Shown piece by piece: positions 52,892 through 61,447 of a stretch of 64,000 nt of DNA; within the stretch, counting starts at the first letter, position 1; every line of letters begins with the position of its first letter. The position numbers and the translations under genes are program-made. The stretch is taken from assembly GCA_016200265.1 (NCBI GenBank), contig JACQFE010000070.1, forward strand, positions 33,192-97,191, in the 5' to 3' direction. The DNA comes from Planctomycetota bacterium (GTDB lineage Bacteria; Planctomycetota; Phycisphaerae; UBA1845). The notes under the pieces were generated by a model, which saw only the letters and a program-made list of their open reading frames with translations, did no database searches and had not been told where the DNA came from.

Positions 52892-53746
52892 CTAGCGGTT
52901 CCGTCGCGTGACGTCCGAGAGTTCCATGAGTTGCCCGCAAAGTTTCTTCAATTCCGTGAGCGGAAGCACGGTGGCCGCATCGCTTTTTGCGTGCGCGGGA
53001 TCGTCGTGAACCTCCATGAAGATCGCGTCGGCCCCTGCCGCGACGGCCGCAGCGGCGAGAGTGCCGATAAACTGTCGCTCGCCGCCGCTTTGCGTTCCAG
53101 CGCCGCCGGGCTGCTGACAACTGTGCGTCGCATCGAACACGACCGGTGCAAATTTTTGCATGCGTGGAATCGACGTCATGTCATTCACGAGTCGGTTGTA
53201 TCCAAAAAATGTTCCTCGCTCGGTGAATAAGAAATTCTCGCAGCCCGCTTCGAGCAACTTCGACAAAACATTGCCCATTTCTTCCGGCGACAGGAATTGA
53301 CCCTTTTTCACGTTGACGCATTTCCTCGTTCGTGCGGCCGCAATGATGAGATCGGTTTGACGGCACAAAAATGCCGGGATTTGCACACAATCAAGCACTT
53401 TTCCGGCAGGCTCCGCTTGCGATGTTTCGTGAATATCCGACAAGACGGGAACGTCGAATTTCTCGCGCACCTCGCCAAGAATTGCAAGACCTTCTTTCAA
53501 GCCGGGTCCGCGAAAACTATTGATGCTCGAACGATTGGCCTTATCGAAACTCGCCTTGAAAACGAACGGCATCCTCAGATCGCCGCAGATATCGCGAATC
53601 GCCTCGGCCATTCGCAGGGTGTGCTCGCGCGACTCGATGACGCACGGTCCGGCGATGAGCGCGAGCGGATTCCCCGAGCCAATCTGCACCGCGCCAATTC
53701 GTGCGATTCGTTCTGCACCGTTCTTTTCATTTCTCCGGGACATCAT
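52892..53746 (-). CDS. kdsA: 3-deoxy-8-phosphooctulonate (Kdo-8-P) synthase
   Basis: 284 residues from ATG 53746 (or the adjacent ATG 53743). It condenses PEP with arabinose-5-phosphate to make Kdo-8-P for LPS. Motifs: LIAGPCVIESREHTLRMAE, FKASFDKANRSSINSFRGPG, VLSDIHE, IPAFLCRQTDL, NVKKGQFLSPEEMGNV, ERGTFFGYNRLV, DATHSCQQPGG and FMEVHDDP. The Cys in GPCVIES marks the metal-dependent form. It diverges from pepP-like gene. Confidence 0.93.
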   Translation of the reverse strand: MMSRRNEKNGAERIARIGAVQIGSGNPLALIAGPCVIESREHTLRMAEAIRDICGDLRMPFVFKASFDKANRSSINSFRGPGLKEGLAILGEVREKFDVPVLSDIHETSQAEPAGKVLDCVQIPAFLCRQTDLIIAAARTRKCVNVKKGQFLSPEEMGNVLSKLLEAGCENFLFTERGTFFGYNRLVNDMTSIPRMQKFAPVVFDATHSCQQPGGAGTQSGGERQFIGTLAAAAVAAGADAIFMEVHDDPAHAKSDAATVLPLTELKKLCGQLMELSDVTRRNR

Positions 53747-53790
53747 GCCACAAAGTCTAATCGTCGTTTGCCACGCATCCAACCCTGACT

Positions 53791-53819
53791 TTGACACATT
53801 CCGGTTGTAACTGTCGAAT
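53791..53819 (+). promoter_or_regulatory. Candidate sigma70 promoter for the M24 peptidase gene
   Basis: TTGACA (53791-53796), 17-base spacer, TCGAAT (53814-53819, four of six consensus). It lies 65 bp before the ATG at 53884, in the divergent gap with kdsA. Confidence 0.4.
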
Positions 53820-53883
53820 AGCAGGTCGAACGTCCTGCTGAGCGACAGGGACGCATCTCGCTTGAAACGAGGAAGACTAGAAA

Positions 53884-54990
53884 ATGACGAAATCCGCAAA
53901 AGGCCCCGCCCCAGTATTTTCTGAACGCCTAAGAGCCTGTCGCCGCGAATTGAAAGCGTGCAAGGCCGATGCATTTCTGCTGCTGAATGACAAGGATTAC
54001 TATTATTTGACCGGCTTCACGCCGGATGAATCGGGCGTACTGATCACACAAGCCCAAGTCCATTTGCTCACTGACACACGATTCACGCAGGAAATCAAGC
54101 ACGATGCGCCGTGGGCGCGGGCGTGGCTTCGGAAAGGACTTTTGATCGAAGAGGTCGCAAACGCGTGCGAGGAATTGGGCGTGCGCAGGCTCGCAGTTCA
54201 GCCTGACCATTTGACCATCGGCCAGCGCAACGAAATCCAAAAGCGCTCAAAAAAACTGCGAATCGTTTCGGCCCCGCCGATCGTCTCGAAGTTGCGAAAA
54301 TTCAAAGGCGACGCCGATCTCGCCGCCATGACCAAGGCTATGCGCATCGCCGAAGATGCGTTTGTCGCAACTCGTGAAACGATTCGCGCCGGTCAGACGG
54401 AATTGGAAATGGCCGCGCGCATCGAATACGAAATGAAACGTCGCGGTGCCCAGTCGCCGGCATTTCCCACGATTTGCGCCGAGGGTCCGAATGCGGCAGT
54501 TCCCCATGCGCGACCGGGGAATCGCAAGGCGAAGAAAGGCAGTGCCATTCTTTTTGACTGGGGTGCGCGGTTCGCGGGCTACTGCAGCGATTTGACCCGC
54601 GTGCTTTTCGTCGATACCATCCCGCCGAAAATCGGCGAAGTTTACAGAATCGTGCTTGAGGCCCAGTTGGCGGGCATTCAAGCCGTCAAACCGGGCCGAC
54701 GGATGTGTGACGTGGACGCGGTGTCGCGCGGAATCATCAAGACGGCCGGATACGGCGAGCAATTCGGCCACGGATTGGGCCACGGACTGGGGCTCGATGT
54801 GCATGAGTCGCCGTCATTAAGCTGGCGATCCAAGGAGGAATTGCAGCCGGGAATGGTTGTCACCGTTGAACCAGGGATCTATCTCCCGGGCGTCGGCGGT
54901 GTCAGAATCGAAGATGATGTGCTGGTCACAGAGCGCGGCATGAAGGTCTTATCACGTTTGGATAAGTCATTGGCTGGCACCATTATTTAA
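53884..54990 (+). CDS. M24-family Xaa-Pro aminopeptidase/prolidase
   Basis: 368 residues. Two-domain M24B architecture: creatinase-type N domain ([19 protein letters not shown]) and pita-bread catalytic domain. Metal ligands are seen as Asp in [16 protein letters not shown] (two Asp), His in [16 protein letters not shown], and Glu in [18 protein letters not shown] (two Glu). It cleaves N-terminal residues next to proline in the cytosol. Followed 34 bp later by accB, as pepP-like genes and accB-accC often are in bacterial genomes. Confidence 0.9.
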   Translation: MTKSAKGPAPVFSERLRACRRELKACKADAFLLLNDKDYYYLTGFTPDESGVLITQAQVHLLTDTRFTQEIKHDAPWARAWLRKGLLIEEVANACEELGVRRLAVQPDHLTIGQRNEIQKRSKKLRIVSAPPIVSKLRKFKGDADLAAMTKAMRIAEDAFVATRETIRAGQTELEMAARIEYEMKRRGAQSPAFPTICAEGPNAAVPHARPGNRKAKKGSAILFDWGARFAGYCSDLTRVLFVDTIPPKIGEVYRIVLEAQLAGIQAVKPGRRMCDVDAVSRGIIKTAGYGEQFGHGLGHGLGLDVHESPSLSWRSKEELQPGMVVTVEPGIYLPGVGGVRIEDDVLVTERGMKVLSRLDKSLAGTII

Positions 54991-55024
54991 GAATTGTCAG
55001 GCCCGCTCCGACGGGTCTTTATCC

Positions 55025-55501
55025 GTGCTAGAAATCGAAAAGATACGTGAACTCGTCGAGATGATGGTCAAGAATGACCTTGTCGAGCTTTCGCTGCGCA
55101 ATGGCGACGTTGAGGTCAATCTGCGGCGACCGAATCCGGTAGGGACCACGATCACAACATTGCCCACGATGACGGCTATTCCCGCGGGCTTGCCTCTACC
55201 CATTCCAAGTACTCCGCACGCGACGGCTCCACCGCAGCCGGCCGAAGTCGTTGACGTTGAATATCACGAAATCCGGTCACCGATGGTGGGAACTTTCTAT
55301 GCAGGCCCCGACCCGGACTCGCCGCCCTTTGTCACCATCGGCAAGGGCGTCAGCCCCTCTACCGTCGTATGCGTACTTGAAGCAATGAAAGTGTTTAGTG
55401 AGATCAAGGCCGAAACATCGGGCGTGATCGATCGCGTGTTGGTGAAGGACGGCGACGCCGTGGAATACGGACAACCGCTCTTTCTTGTGCGTCCGGGTTA
55501 G
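55025..55501 (+). CDS. accB: Biotin carboxyl carrier protein of acetyl-CoA carboxylase
   Basis: 158 residues from GTG. N-terminal region ([18 protein letters not shown]) and Pro/Ala/Thr-rich linker lead to the biotinyl domain, with [20 protein letters not shown] and the biotinylation site [12 protein letters not shown]. The thumb is intact (PGDPDSPPF-like insert). First subunit gene of acetyl-CoA carboxylase, which commits carbon to fatty-acid synthesis. accC follows after 123 bp that contain a repeat element. Confidence 0.93.
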   Translation: MLEIEKIRELVEMMVKNDLVELSLRNGDVEVNLRRPNPVGTTITTLPTMTAIPAGLPLPIPSTPHATAPPQPAEVVDVEYHEIRSPMVGTFYAGPDPDSPPFVTIGKGVSPSTVVCVLEAMKVFSEIKAETSGVIDRVLVKDGDAVEYGQPLFLVRPG

Positions 55502-55525
55502 AAAACCTTTGACAAGCGATAACGT

Positions 55526-55603
55526 AATGTGGGACCGACGTTTTTGTCGGTCGCCCTCCGAAGACATGGGCTAGTTGACCGACTGGAAAGTCCGTCCCAC
55601 ATT
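55526..55603. repeat. 78-bp inverted-repeat element between accB and accC
   Basis: AATGTGGGACCGAC on the left faces GTCCGTCCCACATT on the right, with one mismatch. Inside, GACCGAC-GTTTTT-GTCGGTC forms a perfect 7-bp hairpin. A GTGGGACxGACTTTCC-type repeat of this kind is, as far as I know, frequent in planctomycetes. Confidence 0.6.
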
Positions 55604-55624
55604 TTCTGCAAGATCAACGATCGA

Positions 55625-56962
55625 ATGTTTCGCCGAATCCTCATAGCCAATCGCGGTGAAATCGCATTGCGAATCATCCGCGCCTGCCGCGAACTCAATA
55701 TTGAAACCGTTTGCGTGTTCTCCGAAGAAGACCGCGAATCGGCGTATTTGCGACTGGCCGACCGCGCTATCTGCATCGGCGGTCCGGCCCCACGAGAAAG
55801 CTATCTGAAGAGCGATCGCATCATCGCTGCGGCGGAAGTGTCCGGGGCCGATGCCCTCCACCCCGGTTACGGCTTTCTTTCTGAAAACGCGGCATTTGCC
55901 GAGAAATGCCGGGCCTGTCAAATCGCGTTCATCGGTCCAAGCGTCGATGCGATGCGTTTGCTCGGCGATAAGGCTTCTGCTCGAACGGTCGCGAAAAAAG
56001 CGAAAGTCCCTGTTGTGCCCGGCAGCGAAGGCGTGCTCGATGATGATAACGAAACGCTTCGCATCGCGGAGCAAATCGGTTTTCCGCTGATGATCAAGGC
56101 CAGCGGCGGCGGCGGCGGGCGCGGGATGCGAATCGTCCACGACAAGACCGATCTGATTGTGTCGCTCAAACAGGCACGTCAGGAGGCCGGTGCCGCATTC
56201 AATAATGCCGACGTCTATGTGGAAAAATACATCGAACGCCCGCGGCACGTCGAAGTGCAGATCATGGGCGACCAGCACGGCAACGTGATCCATCTGGGTG
56301 AGCGCGATTGTACGCTCCAGCGGCGATACCAGAAATTGGTCGAGGAATCGCCTTCCCCCGCGATTGAATCTCGAACCCGAAGTGACCTTTGCGCCGCGGC
56401 GGTGAAGCTTGCCAAGGCCGCGAACTATGACAGCGCGGGAACGTGCGAGTTTCTCGTCGATTCGAAAGGCCGGTTTTACTTCATCGAGGTCAATGCCCGC
56501 ATCCAGGTCGAACATCCAGTGACAGAGGCCGTCACTGAGATCGATCTCATCAAAACGCAAATTCAATGTGCGGCCGGCGAGGAATTGGAATTTACTCAAA
56601 AGACGGTTCGGTTTCAGGGTCACGCCATCGAGTGCCGTATCAACGCCGAAGACCCGTCCGAAAAGTTCCGACCCTGCGCGGGTATCATTGAGAGATTCAT
56701 CCCGCCGGGTGGACCCGGCGTCCGCGTCGACACGCATGGCTATGCGGGCTTTCGACTCTCTCCTAAATACGATTCGCTGCTTGCCAAGGTCATCGTCCAT
56801 CAGCCGACACGTCCGGAAGCGATACGTTGCATGTTGCGCTGTCTGAACGAATTCGTGATCGAGCCTCTCCGAACCACATTGCCCTTCTTGCGCAAAGTCC
56901 TCGCCCACCCAGATTTCATGGAGAGCAACATCGACACGGGGTTCGTTGAACGGACGTTTTAG
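55625..56962 (+). CDS. accC: Biotin carboxylase of acetyl-CoA carboxylase
   Basis: 445 residues from ATG 55625; the open frame further left is translated repeat DNA. N domain RRILIANRGEIALRIIRAC, the LHPGYGFLSENA block, ATP-grasp loop KASGGGGGRGMRIV, EKYIERPRHVEVQIMGD, the biotin/bicarbonate site with ERDCTLQRRYQKLVEESPSP, and EVNARIQVEHPVTE. It carboxylates biotin on AccB with ATP and bicarbonate. accD and accA are not in the window. Confidence 0.94.
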   Translation: MFRRILIANRGEIALRIIRACRELNIETVCVFSEEDRESAYLRLADRAICIGGPAPRESYLKSDRIIAAAEVSGADALHPGYGFLSENAAFAEKCRACQIAFIGPSVDAMRLLGDKASARTVAKKAKVPVVPGSEGVLDDDNETLRIAEQIGFPLMIKASGGGGGRGMRIVHDKTDLIVSLKQARQEAGAAFNNADVYVEKYIERPRHVEVQIMGDQHGNVIHLGERDCTLQRRYQKLVEESPSPAIESRTRSDLCAAAVKLAKAANYDSAGTCEFLVDSKGRFYFIEVNARIQVEHPVTEAVTEIDLIKTQIQCAAGEELEFTQKTVRFQGHAIECRINAEDPSEKFRPCAGIIERFIPPGGPGVRVDTHGYAGFRLSPKYDSLLAKVIVHQPTRPEAIRCMLRCLNEFVIEPLRTTLPFLRKVLAHPDFMESNIDTGFVERTF

Positions 56963-57203
56963 CAAAGACCGGCAGTTGTTGTGTGAATTTCTAACTTGTG
57001 GTTGAAAGTCGAAGATCCGCTTGGCAGAAGTGACCCCGCCTGGCACGCCCTCGAATCCACATTGCCTTGTGACAATAGAGTGACACGGCCGACAATTTGC
57101 GAAGATCGCCTTATATTCTCCCACTTTATCCTGGGTTACAATACGAGACGTTCGAGAGTCAGTTGATATCCGATTTCAAAAACTTGCATGTGGGAGATTT
57201 GGC

Positions 57204-57518
57204 GTGCAACAAATGAGCTTCAGTCAGACCCAGGCAGTCTTGAAGGCCTTGGAATTTGCGATTGCAAAGGGCGGATTTGGAAACAATGCCAAGCTCAAGA
57301 AGACCGCGCAGACGCTTGTCAAGAACATGAGGAGCAATGAATCGCTCAGCGGGCGACATGAGAAACTAATCGGCCTGCTCCGGAAGGGTGCGACGATCAG
57401 CGAGATGATCAAGGCCACCGCGTCCTCGCGAAGAACGATCTTCCGTTACTTGAATCAATTTGAGGACGCCGGGCTGGACATCAAGCTGGTCGATGGCAAG
57501 TACCGTCTGGCAGGCTGA
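57204..57518 (+). CDS. Small winged-helix-like protein
   Basis: 104 residues from GTG 57204 or ATG 57213. The C-terminal 45 residues (KLIGLLRKGATISEMIKAT, SSRRTIFRYLNQFEDAGLDI, KLVDGKYRLAG) have the pattern of a DeoR/HTH_11-type winged helix: recognition helix, turn and wing. The N-terminal part is a helix-rich region (QTQAVLKALEFAIAKG). It is short for a full regulator, so a DNA-binding or co-regulator role is only inferred. No ligand domain. Confidence 0.6.
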   Translation: MQQMSFSQTQAVLKALEFAIAKGGFGNNAKLKKTAQTLVKNMRSNESLSGRHEKLIGLLRKGATISEMIKATASSRRTIFRYLNQFEDAGLDIKLVDGKYRLAG

Positions 57519-57598
57519 CGAATCGAGCCGGCGAGTTCGACCGAGTCAACCACGGTGGCACTCCGAGTTGAATCAGAAACCTAGCCGAGTCTGTCCGT

Positions 57599-59206
57599 AT
57601 GAATACCGAAGCGGACTCAGTTCATTCGAATCTCTTTTCCCGGGTTCGATCGAATGCACAGACATTCATCGCGATTGCGTTGCTTGTCGCAGTGGTGTTC
57701 ATTGCTACCTATCCAAAGCTGACACCTGGAGTTTGTTCGGAAGATTCAGGTGACTTGCAGCTCGCGGCCGCAACGTTTGGCATCATGCACCCGCCGGGCT
57801 ACCCGATTTATGCATCTATCGCCTGGCCTGCGACGCTCCTCTACAAAAGCAATCCTGCCCGCGCCGTCACTATTTTTTGTTTGCTGTTTGGCTGCGTCGC
57901 ACTAAGCCTCGGTATGCTGATTCAAGTTCGATTGGGAGTAAATCCGTGGATCGCGTGCGCGATGATGATGCTCTTCTCCGCGCACAGCCGCATTTGGATT
58001 AATCTCTTCGCACCCGAGGTATATATTCTGTCACTGGGTTTTCTTGCCGCCGCGGTGTACGCGATGCTTTGTTTTTCCCGTTCAGGCTCGCGCAGGCAGC
58101 TCATTGTCAGCGCGATGACGCTGGGAGTGGCCGTGGCGAGTCGCCCGCCCCTTATCTTGGCGATTCCTTTTTTCATCGCGGCTTGGTGGTTCGCTGAGAG
58201 AAAATTCAAGAGCAGATTACGAATACGAATTCGCAATCTTGGACTTTCCGTTATCGCAGTATGCCTGCCGGAATTCTACGCGACTGCATATCTGTTCATA
58301 CGCGATACGCCATCGAACCCACACAATTTCATCGATGAGCAAATCGAAATATTTGACTTGCCAAAGTCAAGCGGCGGCGTTGGCGCCAGAATCGAACGAG
58401 TATATTGGGAAGCGAGTGCCAAACTTTTTCATAAATTCGTTGGCGATGAATTTTCAGATGTCCAGTCCGGAAGAGATCGATGGCTTCAGAGATTCCACAC
58501 GCTTCGCTCGAAAGCGCGATGGACCGAAAGAGAGATCTTTAATTCCGTCGCCCTTCTGGGATACAGTGAATTCCCTGAAGACCTAGTCTGCGAGCTTTCT
58601 TTGATGGTCCTTACTGCGGTAGGCATGGTCTTTACATTCCAGATTTTCGCGCCTGCGGGCACCACACTTCTCGGGGTGGCGACTGCGTCACTGATCTACG
58701 TTCTCCAGTATCGCGTTCACGGTCAGGCCGCAGATTTATTGCCATTGGTCTTCGTAAGCGCCATTTGGCTTGGTGTGGTAACCGTCAAACTTCACATTGA
58801 GCGATGGGACAGGTTTGCTTCTGTCTTGCCAATTGCTATCGCTATTATAGTTGCGGTTTGGACATTTTATGATTCGCCTTTTCGTCTCAGTGGGGCGACA
58901 TCGCGCGACGCCACGTCGTTCATCAACGAAATCGACGTGGGAACCCTTCCGAAGGATGCGGTCATCATCACGACGTGGGCTGACATGGTGCCACTGAAAT
59001 ATGCGACCATGTTCATTTCTCCCAGACCTGATATTTCCGTGATTCCCACAGCCATGGATGATCGATGGATTCCAGTGAGCAAGAAGTTTTCCGGCCGGCC
59101 AATTTTTCTTGAAGACATTTATCCCAATGTCAAGCGTTGTCGCACGACTCCATTTCGCTCATTGTTGTTGCTGGATCCTGAATCGTGTCCGGATCAAGGG
59201 TCTTAA
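57599..59206 (+). CDS. DUF2723/GT-C-type membrane glycosyltransferase-like protein
   Basis: 535 residues with about ten helices. The first extracytoplasmic loop has CSEDSGDLQLAAATFGIMHP-PGYPIY, the DSGDLxxAxxxxGIxHPPGYPxY hallmark of DUF2723 proteins, which include protein O-mannosyltransferase-like enzymes. The Glu/Asp pair EDSGD is the probable catalytic site. The tail (about 440-535) is soluble. It should use a lipid-linked sugar at the membrane. Its neighbours on the other strand are a methyltransferase and a polysaccharide deacetylase. Confidence 0.78.
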   Translation: MNTEADSVHSNLFSRVRSNAQTFIAIALLVAVVFIATYPKLTPGVCSEDSGDLQLAAATFGIMHPPGYPIYASIAWPATLLYKSNPARAVTIFCLLFGCVALSLGMLIQVRLGVNPWIACAMMMLFSAHSRIWINLFAPEVYILSLGFLAAAVYAMLCFSRSGSRRQLIVSAMTLGVAVASRPPLILAIPFFIAAWWFAERKFKSRLRIRIRNLGLSVIAVCLPEFYATAYLFIRDTPSNPHNFIDEQIEIFDLPKSSGGVGARIERVYWEASAKLFHKFVGDEFSDVQSGRDRWLQRFHTLRSKARWTEREIFNSVALLGYSEFPEDLVCELSLMVLTAVGMVFTFQIFAPAGTTLLGVATASLIYVLQYRVHGQAADLLPLVFVSAIWLGVVTVKLHIERWDRFASVLPIAIAIIVAVWTFYDSPFRLSGATSRDATSFINEIDVGTLPKDAVIITTWADMVPLKYATMFISPRPDISVIPTAMDDRWIPVSKKFSGRPIFLEDIYPNVKRCRTTPFRSLLLLDPESCPDQGS

Positions 59207-59225
59207 TGAAATGCCTTATTCTTGC

Positions 59226-60251
59226 TCAACTGCGCGCAAGCACATACTGAATTTCCACCGGCTCGCCGGCTCGAGAATCTAGTGACAACAAAGGATCGCA
59301 CATTGGCAAGGCAAGATCTACCATCAATGAAACCCAATCGCGCTTCACCTCACTTCGGGTGATTGGTGCAACGGAGTTTGCGAGTCGAATAAGCATTGGA
59401 GCGATTGGACGCAGGCCAACGTCCCAAAGCCTGGCATGGGTTGTTGTCGCGAGAGGCTTTTGTGACTTAATGACCAAACCCGCATGCTGAAATCTCTGTT
59501 CCCATGCGGCCTCATCGCACAGCGTAATCCAGTTGTCCAGCCGATCACAGGTGATGACATCCAGGAACTTGTTTCCGAGCACGCGGCGTAACCCATTCAA
59601 ATTGCATTTTCTCATAGTGTTAAGCTTTACGTGCAAGACGGCGACACCGCCTGGTCGCAGCACTCGCGCGATTTCACTTAGAAGTTGATCGACCTCGCGT
59701 ACCCAGTACGCGGAGTTGCAGTAAATTGTCTGTAGGGATTCATTGGCGAAAGGCAGTAGCTGATTGCAGTCGTGCAGCATCGTTCGCTCGTAGAATCGAA
59801 GCCGTGCGGCCTTTTCAAGAAGCGTTTCCTTGAGGTCCGTGCCCACGTCGATGAGGAAATCCGGTCGCGTCAGCACCTTCGGAGCGTAGGCGTCAGAAAT
59901 GCAATCGAACATGTCGCGTCGGGCCGAGCGAAGGTCGCACGGTGTTGCATTCTCCACGTCCCCCATCGTGACACAAAAAACGTCGAACGACGGATCGAGC
60001 GAGCCGCCCGCGTGAATAAAGCTAAAAATGCCGTCGCCGCAGCAGAAATCGGCGGAAGGACCAACCATCGGAACCTCGCTCAAGGCTTCGCTGCGAAGTG
60101 TCATCCACATGGCGTTTTCGGGTCGCAGCCAATAAGCGCTCAAATATCGCTTCAGACGCTCGTCGCGATTGAAGTGCGCAGACGCGATCTGTTCGATCGC
60201 TCGAACACGTCCGCCCGGCGGAATTCTCCGAGTAGCTACACTCCGCAACAT
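59226..60251 (-). CDS. Class I SAM-dependent methyltransferase-like protein
   Basis: 341 residues. The SAM-binding part is FLIDVGTDLKETLLEKAARL, a divergent motif I (VGTDLK) with ERTMLHDCNQLLPFANESLQ as motif II, then LSEIARVLRPGGVAVLHVKL, the usual post-III signature of Methyltransf_11. The N-terminal 110 residues contain Cys-rich ADFCCGDGIFSFIHAGGSLD that may be a substrate cap. The start overlaps the end of the deacetylase gene by 16 bases. It probably modifies a surface glycan or lipid. Confidence 0.7.
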   Translation of the reverse strand: MLRSVATRRIPPGGRVRAIEQIASAHFNRDERLKRYLSAYWLRPENAMWMTLRSEALSEVPMVGPSADFCCGDGIFSFIHAGGSLDPSFDVFCVTMGDVENATPCDLRSARRDMFDCISDAYAPKVLTRPDFLIDVGTDLKETLLEKAARLRFYERTMLHDCNQLLPFANESLQTIYCNSAYWVREVDQLLSEIARVLRPGGVAVLHVKLNTMRKCNLNGLRRVLGNKFLDVITCDRLDNWITLCDEAAWEQRFQHAGLVIKSQKPLATTTHARLWDVGLRPIAPMLIRLANSVAPITRSEVKRDWVSLMVDLALPMCDPLLSLDSRAGEPVEIQYVLARS

Positions 60252-61384
60252 GTCTTGCTTTCCGAAACGAGCGGAATTGAAATGGTGTCAATGCGCGGTA
60301 TTCGAAGCGGGTCGGCATTCTGTGCGGCCCATTGCTTCTCGGTCGTAAACGCCTGAACAAACCCCGCCCGGGCTATTGCTTCACTTGCCGCGGACGTCAC
60401 GTCGCCGAATGGATACGAAAACGGCCTTGCATCCGCGCCGAGCCCATCGCGCAATACGCTCGCCACCCGAAATGCGTCGTTTCGGCACTCTTCCACAGAG
60501 AATCGCGAATACGGCTCGTGATCGAAGCCGTGGCCGCCGATCGTGTGCCCCATCGACTGCATTTCCACAAGCGATTTCCATCCCAGATACCAATGATCCG
60601 ACCATCGCGCGGCCGATCCCACGTGTCGTTCAAAAAGTCGTTCGATCATTCGATTTCGAGCATCAATCGGCAAGCGCCACGTGATCAAATGTTTGAGCCG
60701 CGCCAATTCCGGGGATTCATACCCATAGATTCGCAGGGCGTCCGAATCCTCATTCTCGTTGTCGTATCGACCCTCCGCCGATTGCAAGTCTGCATCCTGA
60801 GCGATCTCACGCTGCAGCTCGTCGGAAAGTCCGTCGACGCCCAGCAGGTTCAACAACAAATGAACCGCATGCGCCGATAGCATCTGACGTCGAGCGAGAA
60901 TCGTTCCGGGAACGAAAAACACGCTGCGCAATCCACGATCCTGCAAAATGGGCACAACGGATTCGGCATGGTCGGCCAGCCCGTCGTCAAAGGTCAATAG
61001 AAAGCACCGATGCGGCGCGCTCCAGCGCCCCTGGGTCCATGCGTAAAATTTTGGCCAGTCGATCGGTTCGTAGTTTCGCGACAGAGCGTCAATCTGCTCT
61101 GCAATCGCGGCCCGCGTCAGTCCGCGAATTCCACATGGTTCGCCCGATGCAGGCTGGTCGATTTGCGGCGCAACATCATGCACATAGTGGTACATCACAA
61201 CCAGGCATCGCGACGAGTGATCGCGAGAAATTTGCTCTTCCAGTTTGGGGACAAGACCTCCGCCCTTGATTAGGGGGGAAATAGGGAGGTCGCAATTGCG
61301 TGTGGAAACAGTCCCCTGCCCCCTCCTTGGCAAAGAGGAGGAATCTGGTGCATCGGTGCACCTCGAAGCGTCCGTAGAATCCAT
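60236..61384 (-). CDS. Polysaccharide deacetylase (NodB homology) family protein
   Basis: 382 residues from ATG 61384. The catalytic domain has VVMYHYVHDVAP, FLLTFDDGLADHAESVVPIL (motif 1, metal and base Asp), HTIGGHGFDHEPYS (motif 2, His ligands), FSYPFGDVTS (motif 3) and RIPRIDTISIP. The first 50 residues, including SLPRRGQGTVSTRN and LPISPLIKGGGL, are translated genomic repeat and probably not native; a GTG at 61198-61200 (VMYHYV) or another start may be used. It removes acetyl groups from a surface sugar. Paired with the methyltransferase. Confidence 0.82.
   Translation of the reverse strand: MDSTDASRCTDAPDSSSLPRRGQGTVSTRNCDLPISPLIKGGGLVPKLEEQISRDHSSRCLVVMYHYVHDVAPQIDQPASGEPCGIRGLTRAAIAEQIDALSRNYEPIDWPKFYAWTQGRWSAPHRCFLLTFDDGLADHAESVVPILQDRGLRSVFFVPGTILARRQMLSAHAVHLLLNLLGVDGLSDELQREIAQDADLQSAEGRYDNENEDSDALRIYGYESPELARLKHLITWRLPIDARNRMIERLFERHVGSAARWSDHWYLGWKSLVEMQSMGHTIGGHGFDHEPYSRFSVEECRNDAFRVASVLRDGLGADARPFSYPFGDVTSAASEAIARAGFVQAFTTEKQWAAQNADPLRIPRIDTISIPLVSESKTCCGV
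61257..61360. repeat. Genomic repeat at the start of the deacetylase gene
   Basis: Contains CCCTTGATTAGGGGGG and CCCCCTCCTTGGCAAAGAGG, of the same type as the motif at 20903 inside the BNR gene, plus GGTGCA-TCGG-TGCACC at the right end. It supplies the ATG-proximal codons of the deacetylase. Confidence 0.45.
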
Positions 61385-61447
61385 ACCCCGATTTATCGGT
61401 TCGCGGCGACAGAAGCTGGACGCGATATCCGCAGCGGCAGGCTGAAT

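Noticed and set aside
55571..57124. 517-codon open frame on the minus strand opposite accC
   Set aside because: It lies fully antisense to a clear biotin carboxylase and its translation has no recognisable motif; it is a by-product of codon bias.
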